NCBI GenBank assembly: GCA_036785705.1
Contig: JAWUZG010000056.1
Coordinates: forward strand, 1,117,001-1,181,000
Direction: 5' to 3'
Origin: Acanthornis magna
Taxonomy: Eukaryota > Chordata > Aves > Passeriformes > Acanthizidae
Length of the DNA: 64,000 bases
Of the stretch, positions 13,101 to 25,100 are shown piece by piece; the first letter of the stretch is position 1, and every line of letters starts with the position of its first letter. Below the pieces are notes generated by a model, which was not told where the DNA came from, searched no databases, and worked only from the letters and a program-made list of their open reading frames with translations. Position numbers and translations under genes: made by a program.

Positions 13101-16100
13101 CTGCAGACGGAAGGGTTGTGGTGAGGATCCAAACAGTGGGAATGTGTGTAAGAGGATCAGTGCTTGTGTATATTTTCTCTCAGCTTTGGGCTCTGCTGAA
13201 GTTGGTATTCTGCTATTGATTTGGAATTGAGAACTCTCAAATCATGGATGCAGATATATAGATACGGCTCGGACGCTTTGCGTGTAAAGGTATAATGAAC
13301 ATGGCTGAATTATTTCTGAAATAAATGAAGAGTTCTCAAGTTTAAGCATCTTACGGTACATAAATCAGTTTGTTCAATAGTGATAAAAGATTAGATATAT
13401 CCTAGTAGATTTGGCTGTAACCTTCAACATTTGAAAATGCAAATTGTATGGATATTCTCTATATTAGCTCGGTTTCTGTGTATCTAATGTTTATATGGCT
13501 ATTATATCTACTGTTTTCTAGGTTTGGGTGGCAAGTGTATGCAGAGCAGAAATGGTAATGCCTTTAAATTTCCTCCTGTGTGCTAATAGGAATTAAGACC
13601 AAAAGATTTGTAGGTGGATGAAAGCAGATTCAGTAGTCAGTTTTGTTTAATGAAACAGATGTCTTCAGCTGCTATTCTTCTATGGTGTTTTCAGGTGCCT
13701 CAGCAACTGAATTTGTATTTATGTATATGTGTGTATATATAAAAAGAAACATTACACACTTATGTAAATCCTTTATTGATAGAGTTTGAGCAACTGGATG
13801 CAACAACTAATGATACCGCAAGTATAGAAGAATATCAAATTACTTTTAATTTAATATTTGTGGGTTTTTTCTCCAAGGATGAATTAGCAGCTTCAGCTGT
13901 TCTTTTCCTTTCAAAAAAAGCTAAATTTTATTATGTAAAAATTTAGTTCATATTATTTTTGCATTTTTATTTTTATTTTTACATTTTTACTTAAAGCTAA
14001 GTACAATCTCTTGTCTTCTCACCTAACATTAATTATTGGTGTATTTCTGGAAGGTTTTGGCCAGGGTAGATTCTCTCTTGTTTCTAGAGCTTACAGATAC
14101 ATTCTTAAGTCACTCTGGTTCAGTGAAAATGGTTTAATTTTACTTGAGATTCTTATTCCCTCTTACAAAATGGAAAATTCAGCAGTGAAGTTCTGTTGTT
14201 CTGCTTCTCTTAGCACAAGGTACCCTAAGGAGGTGGGTAGAGCCTTCCACTTAAAAGTTTAGACGTATTGCACAACGTTCCTCTGCAAAAGAGGAACTGA
14301 ATCCTTGGCTAAGGCCTGTCAGTCAGGGGATGTCTGTGAGAGAGTTTGAGTTGATTGAGGCCTCCCAAGAAGCAGAGAGGAGCGTCTCTGAGGGCTGCTT
14401 TTGGGCCTGGCTATGCAAATTGTAGTGATTTCACTCTCCATGCAGACTGAGACCCTGCTCATGCAGCTGATCCATTGTTGGCATTTAGGACAGTCAGTTC
14501 TGCAGCTGGAGTATTGCAGGAGTGTGCAAGGCTGCCACTTAGCACTAACTCACAAAAACACACCTTCTAATTCTGAATTTGGAGATATTTACCAAGAGTA
14601 TGTTTATATCTTCCTAGATAAATAACCTATGGCTGCATTTTGGCAATCCATGCCCCATGAAAATCTCTGTGAGCATTCCTGCTGCCTCTTTTTGGACACT
14701 TACTTTTTCATTGTTGTCATCTTCCACAGAGGAGCCAACAGAGAAGGACAGGAGAATGGGTTCATGATCAAGCATTCAGTCTTAAAGATAAAAAGGAATG
14801 AGGTCTTTCAGAATGGTGATCTGTTCTGAAAAGCCAGATACTGAAAAGCCAGTATGTCTTTTATGTCTTTTAGTTGGCAGTCTGGGTATCCCTGTTTCTG
14901 CCTCTCCATCCTTTGTCTTAGACATATACACACACACACAGAGACACACAGATATATGTATTTATTTATTTGTATGTATATATATATTTTAATATATGTA
15001 TATTTATATATACACATGTGTGTATATATATGTAGGTATGTTTAAATTTTGTGTGATTAAGTCCCTGCATGTGCCACTGCATTAATTCTTATGGAGAAAC
15101 TTTCCTTTGGTAATGGTTATGCTCCTTTGGAGCACATCCTTGTCAGACAGTGGATTGTGGCTGCCATGTTGTATGTGAATCAATGAGGAGCATCTGAGGC
15201 CAAATATGGTGCATTTAACACTTGGGTCTAGGAGACCATGTGCTTTCTTAAAAAATTATTTGCCATGTACTGAAGTTGATAGAAGGAGAGTCCTTTGGCT
15301 AGAGGAGCTGCTTCCTTCCATCCTTTCCCAAAGCTGTAAGAACTGCTTTGACAGTCATATTAGTTGAACCAACCCTAGAGCTGGCTTTAATTATCTGTAA
15401 TTCAACTGTATGCAACGGCTACAAGGAATTTTTGGGAGCAATTTTTGTGTCAAATTACTGGAACACTCAGTTAACCTTGGAAACATAGAGTTAAAAAAGG
15501 AAAGAAGGAACTTAGTTTGTATGCTAAAAGCATTCTCCAGTACAAAAGAAAATGGAGTTTATTTTGGTAAATACATAAACTAAAATATTCAGTGCAGACA
15601 ATGAAACAGTATAAAGTAGGCATGGTTTGTAAAATAGAACCCATATTTCTGACTTGGAGAATAACCTGAAGTGCAGATGTGGTGACTAAGTTAATTTCTC
15701 TGATCCACGTGGTACTCTTTGGGTTGTAGTAACCTTAAAATCCTACAGTCTTCCATATTTCCCTGTTTTCCTCTTCCTTGTTTGAGAATGGGAGAATAAA
15801 TGGAGAAGACAACATTTCGAGGTTGTTAAGGGATTTCCAAAGTGCGCTTCTGTTTTGAAGGATTATAATGGGCCTATCTAGGACCTGATTGAGGATTGTT
15901 GTGATGTAGCTTCTCTTAGAGGCCCTTGTTGATTACAGAGTAATTAATTAATACGATCACCCAGTTCAAGAGACTAGGAGTACAACTTTCAGATAAATAC
16001 ATGGAAACCAGAGTAGTGAGTGATAGCTGGAGAAAAGAAGGAAAACCAAAAAAAGAGACATGCAGGGCTGTTGATTGGAGAATTGGTGAGAACAGAGAGG

Positions 16101-19100
16101 AGAAGGTAACAGGAGTTACATTGTGACCGGGTTGAGTTTCATGTCTCTGATTTTCCTTGAAGGATTGTTTTTTAACAGTATTGCTTTCTTACTTAGTTCG
16201 AACCGCCTCTTTAAAAATCGTATGGGACGGATGTGACCTTGAGAAATAACGAGATTTGAAATAGTTCTGAGTGCAGTGCAGCCGCAGTGTGGCCCATAAA
16301 GGTTCCTTTTTGTCAGCACCTTCTCGAGTGGTGCGGCTTTGCCGAGGTTCAGCAGCGCGGGCTATCGCTGCTGCCGGAGCTGAGCGGCAGGGCGGGCCGG
16401 GAGCGCCGGGCCCCCGCCGGGATTGAGTGTCAGCGCACAAAGGGATGGCGCCGGCCGGCCTGCTCTGCGCGCCGGCCCCAGAGTCCATTACAAACCAATC
16501 GAAGCCGTTGCAGCCAATTGGGGAACTAATTGGTAATTTTAGCTGGACATCTATATGGAGTTATCTGCATGCCTGCAACGGCGCTTTCAGAGCCACTTTT
16601 GTTCTGCTCCATCCTGCTTGACAAAATGGCCCTCATAGCTTTAGGGAGAAAGATGTGCATCAGTGAGTATGGGGCCGCTCCAGCTGCTTGTCTTGTTTGT
16701 ATTCCCTTGTTCATAAAACATGGCTCGGGTTACAGCTGCATGGGTCTGCTCTGATCAGTTCTGATAATGTGGAGCTAAACATTCCTTAAAATAGGTTAAG
16801 CCATTTATTGCGTTTTCCCCCGTGCCAGCTAACTTCAGAAATATAATTCATATTCACATTGGTTTTTTTTTTTTTTTTTTTTTTGTGAGGAATATGTCAG
16901 TGGCAGACTTGAAAAGTAAATGATTCAGAATTAAATTTTGCTTTCTATGCTCTCATTGTTAGTAACAGTCAGCACAGCTTAGTATGGGCTAACCTAAATG
17001 GACATGAATTGGATTAGAAAGCTGAAATTTTATTAGTGAAACTGAAAAAAGAACTGGCTAAAACACTTGACTTGTTCATTCTTCTAGCAGACTTCACTTA
17101 AGAATTATTTTGGTGCTGTAAATCAACTGCTTTGTACAAAATATTTTTGTTAGCTTTTTTTGGGAATATTTCAAAACAAAGAGCAACTTTTGCATCAGCA
17201 ATGGGACTCCGTTTGATTTCCCTGTTGTCTGACTTTCTGGTGACTCTTCTCTTACAACAGCCAGCATATGCTCTGTATGTGTCATACAGAGTAGTTAAAA
17301 GGATACTTATGTCAAAACTGAAGCTGGATTTCAAAGTTAGGGTTAAACAAAATTAATATTAATCCGTATGATTTTATATGAAAAAGCATTTTACTTGCAT
17401 TAGTGGTCCTTCTTGTATTAAAAGGACAATTAAAAGTAAAGATATATGGGACACGATGATACAAAAATGTACATTAGTTACCTGGACTGTAGGGGAGTGT
17501 TTTTACTGGTTTTGGTGTCAAAGGTTCTACTGTTAAAATTTGTAGTTATACAGTTAAGAACCAGTATCTTCTCATTTGTAATTGTTCCCAAAATTCCTAA
17601 GTAACAATTATTTGCTTTGAGCAGAAAATTGATCTTATTACCAGCAGGAATGAGTTTGACGTAGTAAAGAACTTGTTAAACATCTTTTCATTAGTATTTT
17701 TCCTTATACCATAAAATTATGTCCGTACTTTACATTCTGCATGTGAAGCTCATGTAAGTTTCATAGACTTCAAGCTTCATTCATGGATTTTCATTATTTT
17801 CAGCATGTTGTCATGTCAGAGTACAGGACATATTCTTCTTGTCTCGGAAAGAGTAGTTATGAAAGCTGCTCTTTCTGACTGACATGAGCTCAAACTCTTT
17901 CCCTTAGAAAGGCATTAATGTGCTTTGTTGGTGATAATCAGCTTTGCCGAGGAGGTGCTTTGTGTCTGTGTGAGTTTTGTCAAGTTTAGTCAATGATTTT
18001 TGAGTTTATATGTGGAATAGAAGTGATTTCCTACCTTCCTGCATGATAAAGAATTGCTGCTTTCCATACCATTGGCAGTAGATAACTGTAGTTTGCTCAG
18101 GGAACACAACTAAGTGTTCCATTATATTGTTTTTTGCTCTACTTTGCAGTGAAAAAGTGGTACCATTATCTGGGTAAAGGCAACTTAGCTTGGAATTTTT
18201 CATTGTTTCTGGATGTAATTTGACTTTACTATGGGAGCTACACCCATACATTTGTGCCAACTGGAAATTAGTAGGCACAGTCAATAATTTCTCAAACTTA
18301 AGGATATTTTTATCAGAAACAAGCCCTTCAGCTGCTGCCATTTTGTCTATGATTTTCTTCCTGATGTAGTACGAAGTTAATTTATATGTCCTTTTGTAAC
18401 AGTTCATTTTATTTGTTAGAGACCAACATGTAGTTCCAGATTCAAACTATTTCATTAATATTTTGCATATTCTGAATAAATCTCCACTGCACCTACATAA
18501 TTTCTGACCGCGTGTGTGTTTAATCCTAACAAGGTTCTGCTGCTGTTGCCTTTGTGTAGTTTTGTATACTTTGACTTCGCAAACAGTATATAATTAATTA
18601 ATTCTGACATTTTTAGTCTTCCACAGGCCTGTTAGGCTTTATACAGTTTTGCCTACTTGATGATGTATGTCCAGCGTATTTTAAAAGATAGCTCTGACCA
18701 AAAAAATGCATAAATAATGAAACAGCTATCACTATGTGTGTTAAGAATTGTTTTCTTGCAAATGTTGCCATCTTGACCTTACAGGTTGTGATGCTCACAC
18801 AGATCTTGGAGAATGTGCACCTTTATTTTTAGGATAAATGTTTTTTTAGGGTAAATCTTTGCTATCTGGGCCTTCTTGTTTTCAGGGGTTTTCTTGGGTT
18901 TATTTTTAATAAATAGAGAAAGCTACAGAGTAGTAAATTTCCTGCTTTCTTTTCAGTTCCTTTATTGGGGTAGGGGATTGTTTTTTAAATAGAAAGATTG
19001 ATGTAATGGTTGCTTTTCAGGAAGTCCTGATGATGCTTGATAACTATGTAAGGGACTTCAAAGCATTGATTGATTGGATACAGCTACAGGAGAAGCTAGA

Positions 19101-22100
19101 AAAAGCTGATGCTCAAAGCAGGTAATTAGATTTATATATTTTTTTTATCTACAGAGAGTAAAGTTCACAGTAAACTTCATTTTGTAGCAGAGATTCAGCA
19201 AACAGAACCAATTTTCCTTTTGGACAAAATGGGTGTGAGGATATTTTATGTGCATTGTCACTTAGAACTGGAGGATATTTGCCATCCTACCCCAAACCTT
19301 TCCTTTGAAATGGCTGGTTTGATGCTTTGTTCCACACTGGCGTTTGAAATAAGCATTGTAGACTTGAGAAGATGCATTATTTTATATGGTTCTGGCTAAT
19401 AGGGTTTGGAGTTGGTGTAGAAACAGTTGCTAAGATGAATGAGTAAATTCAGCAGGATTTGTTAAGACTTTGAGCATTTGTCAGTTCTGGTTTTGCTTTA
19501 AGGTGACAGAGGAAGAGTAAATGCAAATTGTATTTTTCAACTTTTCTTTCCTGGGTTTGCAGACCTACTTCACTGGCCTGGGAAGTAAAGAAAATGTCTC
19601 CAGGACGCCATGTGATCCCAAGTCCATCAACAGATAGGATTAGCGTGACTTCAAGTGCTCGAAGGAGTTTGAATTTTGGGTATGAAACTGGCTAATAAAT
19701 TTATTGAAGCTAAAATAAAGATTCCTTTGAAGCAAAGTTCATGAATGCACTGTTTTTCTATAGTTACCAATGCATTGTTTTGCTGTTTATGAAATCATAT
19801 GAGCAATTATTTGCATTCATAAAATAAAAGCCCATGATCTGTAAAGGAAAATCCTATAAAGGAATTACATTTTTGTAATAAATTTAATTACTGGTCATTA
19901 CAAAGACCTGAAGGTAAAATGCTATTAATGTATTTCATGGTATCTGTTCAGTACTCTCTTCCCTGTACAAAACAAAGGTCAAAACGTCTGTAACTGACAT
20001 TTAAAAACTGCCAGTGTGTGCAGTGTGAATAGCCAGCTGAGTGTGCAGAAGTAAATACAGGTCACAGGGTGAGTGCAAAGTGAGATGATGATGATGATTC
20101 TGATGCATGGCAAAACTGATACTAGTTAAAATGCAGAGTATGTTGTATACTACAATAAAGCACCTCTTGCTTGTTAAAATTAAAATGTCTGAAAGCAGTT
20201 CCACAAAAATATGCATAAATTTAGAGCAGCACTGTCTGATGCTGTGTGAGTCTGGAGAGCACAGATGTGTCTAATTGAAATCTTTCTTAGGGTGTGTGTT
20301 GTAGTTCCTTCAGGTGTGTTGGGATCTAGGGCACACCCTGCCCAGTTTCCTCAGTGGTTACAGTGTCCTCAGCAGATTTGGGATACTGGGCTGTTTGGTC
20401 AGTATCTCTGAGTACTGTGCTCTCAGACATTTTGCATATCAAATATTTCTACAAAAATACTACAAAGTGCGTTTGGTGGGAAAACTGAGGAGTGTTTGGT
20501 GTAGGCCCTGTGTAGGTGGATGTATTGATACCTACCTGACAACATCTGAGAGGTGCTGAGCAGAGCATATGCACAGGCAGTCAAATGAAACATTTGAATC
20601 TGGTGGGAATCAATGCTCTTTTATTTTTATTAGAACATAACAGCTCAGCATAATTAGTCATTCAACTAAGCCTTTTTTTCGATGTAATTAGGTGTTGCTG
20701 TTGTTGCTGGAGCTGTTTTATTCACAGTCACAGGGACATGATGAGCAACTGTGTGGATGAGTTTTCTATCCATCACAATTGCAAACATTTTTCTTCTGAC
20801 TTAGTCCACTTGTGTGTCTCAAAGCAAGGGAACCCCAGATAGCTACAATATTTTGTGTGTGAGGGAGAAAATAGGATAGAAAATAAGGGCTGAGACATAC
20901 TTGGTACTATGGAAACTTTTGTCAGAATGCTAGGAATTATTAAGAGAGGAATAGAGGATAGAAGAGAAGGTAGTGGTGTGCCACTGCAGAAATTAATGAC
21001 TATACCTGTAGTCATCTTCATCTCTTCCCCAAAGCAGTATAGAAGAAGTAGGAAAAGTACAGAAACTGGAAACAATCAGAAGTATCCTACAGCATTTATG
21101 CAAAAAGAGAAGAATTTGGAGAAGAGATAACAAGAAGGGTATGACAAATAAAACCACTTATGTGGAAGATGAGTAAGAAAATTCTGTTCATTATTTTTAA
21201 TGAAAAGGAATTGGGAGTACTAAATGATCAAACACCAGGCTTAAACTGACAGCAGTATTTTTCAAGACTTAGTATGTAGAATTTGTTATTATGCGTTGCT
21301 TTGACTGCCAAAACTGTTAATTCCTTCAGAAATTAGTATCACGAAGATTAAATTTCATCTTGTTTATTAAAAACAAAGATTTCTTGAGTAAATTACAACA
21401 ACTTTTCAATGTAAATTGCTACAACCTGGAGAGTTTGCCAAAGGAGAAGTGGTTCTGTATGGCACCATTTCGATAGTCTCTGATGGAGGCTGTGATAAAG
21501 CTTTCTAACAAACCTTTCTGTTACTTGATCAGACACTAAAAAAAGCTGTGACTTTCATTTAGGAACCCTGCAGTGACAATTTCTGCAACACGCCTGGCTC
21601 CTTCTGGTGTAAGTTGGGCTGATAAGGTAAAGGCCAACCATGGAACTAAAGCTGCCAATCCTGAGCTGGCAACAGTACAAACCGGTCTGGCACCTCCGGC
21701 ACAGAAGTCACTGCGGAAAAATGGCAAGTCCCTTTCAGTGGCTTAAGTTATTTTCACAAACTCTGTGGTATAAAGTTAATTCAGAATGTGATGACCTATG
21801 TCCTAAGCAAAATTAAATCTAGTTTTGCAAAATACAATGTTTAAATTAAGTATAGAGATAAAAGGTTAATGCAGCCTTACATTGCAATAATTAAGTTTGA
21901 GACAAGAGTATGTTTTCATGTATAGGTAATATTCTGCTGTATTTTTACTAATAGAACTTGATCTGTTAAAATACCAGTTTATAACATTACAAGATGTAAA
22001 AGGTCTTTGGTCACAAACTGCCAGTCTAACTGACTGCAAGTTGGGATGGCTCAGCAATATAAAGAATAATGCATATCCAGGAATCTGTGAAGAGCTCAAG

Positions 22101-25100
22101 ATAGTTTTAGATGTCCTGAGAGAACATGTTATTAGAACTGTGCTGAAGTAACAATTGATGGGTTTTCCTTTGAAGACAAGAGTTACCACATTTAGTTATG
22201 AATTGTTTCTCTAAAGATGCTCCATGGAGAATACTTGATGCAGGATCTTTTGTTCTAGAAGAGATTTGTTTAGTTGCAGACATAAAAAACTACCATTTGT
22301 TTTATAAAGTTGGTTTCTTTGCACTGGATCTTCTTCAGAGATGCATTTTATTTTCATTTATTTTTTTCATGTGTGGTCTCAGATGACTTTCTCCAAAACC
22401 AGCAGGCAGGATGTAGAAATGAGTATTCTGAAAGAAAACAAAAAGTGGGGTTTTTTGTTTGGTGGGAGGTTTTTTTGTTGTTGTTTTGGTTTTTGTTTTG
22501 TTTGGGAGGTTGGGTTTTTCTGTTTGGTTGGTTGGGGTTTTTTTGTTTTGGTTTAGTTTTTTTGTTGTTGGTTTGGGGTTTTTTTGTTTGTTGGTTGGTT
22601 GGTTTTTTGATTAGCAAGGGTCCAGGAATTGCATGTATCAATTTAAGATAGTTGCGTGTTCAACCTACGAGTGGTCGAAGTCATGTATAGTGACTTGCAG
22701 ACTTGTGGCATATTCTGGAGGTAAAACACTGTGCCCAGGTGTCTTGCAGTGTAACATGAGTGAGTTCAGCAGTGGATTCCCCTGCTTGGAGCAGAACCAT
22801 CAAACCCACACTCTAAGGATGGTGGTTCAGTGGGGATTGATGGCTGCTGTTGCATGAGGGAATAGTTTGCTGTGTACTGTTGCACTGAGCTGCTCAGAGA
22901 GCAGGAGCTGTTTGGCTGAGTTTTCAGCACTAGAATTGATGTGTAATTCCACTTTTAATATATGCCAGTAGTTGAAGTTATTCATAACAAAAGCTTTTTC
23001 TTGTGATTATCGCTCATATTAGAGTGACAGGCTCCAAGCTGTTGCTAAAATACTTTTATTAGGTATTGTGCATATGGAGAATGTCATTAGCTACACAGGG
23101 AATAAAAGTGATCAGTATTTCAGTATGGATAATGTATTTTAAGAGGCTAAAAGGAAAACAAAAGACCTTATCCTTATGTTACTTTCTGAGGCTTTTAGAA
23201 GGCTGAAGAATCAGTGCTATGCTGTCTTTTATTGAATGTTACTCGCAGCTGATGAGCTCCAAAAAGAGAGAAGCTGCTTATGTCCTGTAGTACTGGCCTC
23301 CAAGTGTTCAGTAATCTTCAAATCAAACGTTCTATGCAATCCAGACTTGAAATATTTCATTTTAAGAAATAACTGTCATTCCTCCTAGACTTTGTTTATT
23401 CTTAAGAATCTCTAATTGCCGACATTGAGCGTTGGAGAATTTCAGTGATTTTCTCATGGCTGAATTGTGATGTTTTTAACAAATCAAGTTCTCTGTGGGA
23501 GCATGTTGTCCTTTGTGTGGAAGGTGGAATTACTTTGGTAAGATCCAATTATCCTCATGGATGAGAGTACAAGGAAATCTGTGAAGTTTATGCAAAGGGA
23601 GCCACAGAGGCTCTTCACATGCATTATTGAAGCAGCTCTGAGGCTCGTGTGTCATCTACTCTGCCCCATCCCCTGCTAATGCACTCCCAGCTGTTTGGTA
23701 CATGTGGGCCTTGGGGGAAGGAGGATTCCCCCTGCCCCCTGTAATGCTCCTTTGCCCACCCAAAGCCCAGCTGAGGCTTACAGCCAGGGGATTTTCCCAA
23801 ACGCTTTTTCTCCAGTGATTTCCATCAGCATTATCATTAGGTCTCACAATGGTTTTGTGATGTGGTATGAGACTGTATCTGTTTCATGGTTGATGCAATT
23901 TCCAAATTTAACTAAATAAGCCCTCAGGGAAAGAGAAAATGCATTATTTTTCCATATAGTTCTTTAATCTTCTCTTTTCTGGATGCGTAATTAAATGAGG
24001 TTAAATCATCTTATCTCATTTCCCTCATTAAACATACTGTTACCCTTAATATTTTAATGAATTTTAAAAAATAATTGTCTTTCATGCTTGAGTGTTTTTT
24101 ACAATATGAAATATAGTCTGTTCTGAGTGTCTGAGCAGTTTCTGGTAATGTGCTAAAAAGTGAGATGGGTTATACAAGTTTAGAGTGTGTATTAGGAGTG
24201 AAAGTAGGTGCTTACTATTAGAATAATTGTTATTACAGAATAAAGAACAATCAAGAACATGTGAATTTCTCAGAAATACTAGATTTTTTTTCTGTTTTCA
24301 CACTTGAAATCTGGTTGGTTTTTATTGTTATTACTATCATTATGATCTTTCTTGTGTTAGTTGCTCGTGTCCATAGTTGTGAATAGATGTTCTCTGTAGC
24401 GTAGCTGAGACTGGAGACTTTGCAGGACATACCGTCCTATGAAGGAGCTGTCCTGGTTTGGGCTCAGATGGGACTGAAGTTCATGAGGGGATTTGGGCAG
24501 GATATTACTAGCAAGTACATTTTTTAGAAGGACTGTGCATCTTGCATTTCCTGAGGCAGGACTCGCAGGAGTTTGCACAGAGCTGCCTGGATTTCTGTCG
24601 GTGGTGCTTCAGTGAGGCTCCTTGGGCAGCTCTTCCAGATGGAGCAACTTCCAGAGAGCCTGGTGGCCGCGTGGGCCCTGAGATAACAGATGGCTGTCAC
24701 TTCCATGTAACACAAGAGCAGGCAGGGACAGCAAAGTTCACATGAAACTAGAGAATGATCAGGGTAGTCAAATGAATTATTCATTAACAAAACTCTGGGA
24801 GTAATCAAACCCAGCATGTGATACTTAGCCTGTGGAGATGGCTACTGTGCTATAAGAATTCCAGACTTAGGAAAAAACATGGAGGAAGATTGGTGCCCTG
24901 CTGAGTATTAACTTTGCCTCAGATTAGATGTGATCTAATGTCAATAAATATATTAGCTTTGCAAACTCTCTGTTAAAAACATGCCTGGAAATGACTGAAT
25001 ACTGAACTGGTTGGTGAATTTAAATGACCAAGTATCTCCTGGTGCACTTTGTCAGATGGCATCACAAAACTGACTCCAGGTAGTTCAGGAGTCTGAATAC

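Larger units (their letters stand above)
11013..19020. other. Intron w3 (8.0 kb)
   Basis: GT-AG intron. It contains T13 at 12963-12975, an octamer ATGCAAAT at 14413-14420, a mixed CA/TA microsatellite at 14921-15040, a CpG-rich island at about 16310-16600 and T22 at 16863-16884. The rest is AT-rich without a supported gene. Confidence 0.8.

Noticed and set aside
14413..14420. Octamer ATGCAAAT as an immunoglobulin-type or POU site
   Set aside because: A single 8-mer match is expected by chance in a window this size; no partner motifs beside it.
14808..15045. Tyr/Ile/His-rich frames on both strands
   Set aside because: Produced by the CA/TA microsatellite.
18006..18407. 133-codon minus-strand frame
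   Set aside because: No recognisable protein family and no repeat signature; length is within what chance gives in 64 kb of two-strand sequence.
22310..22651. Phe/Gly/Trp-rich plus frame and Lys/Asn/Gln-rich minus frame
   Set aside because: Both are translations of the T/G low-complexity tract.
24449..24820. Possible second LTR beginning tgtcctggtttgggct
   Set aside because: Only the first 16 or so bases resemble avian LTR starts; the body does not match the LTR at 33292-33755 and no end or duplication is visible.
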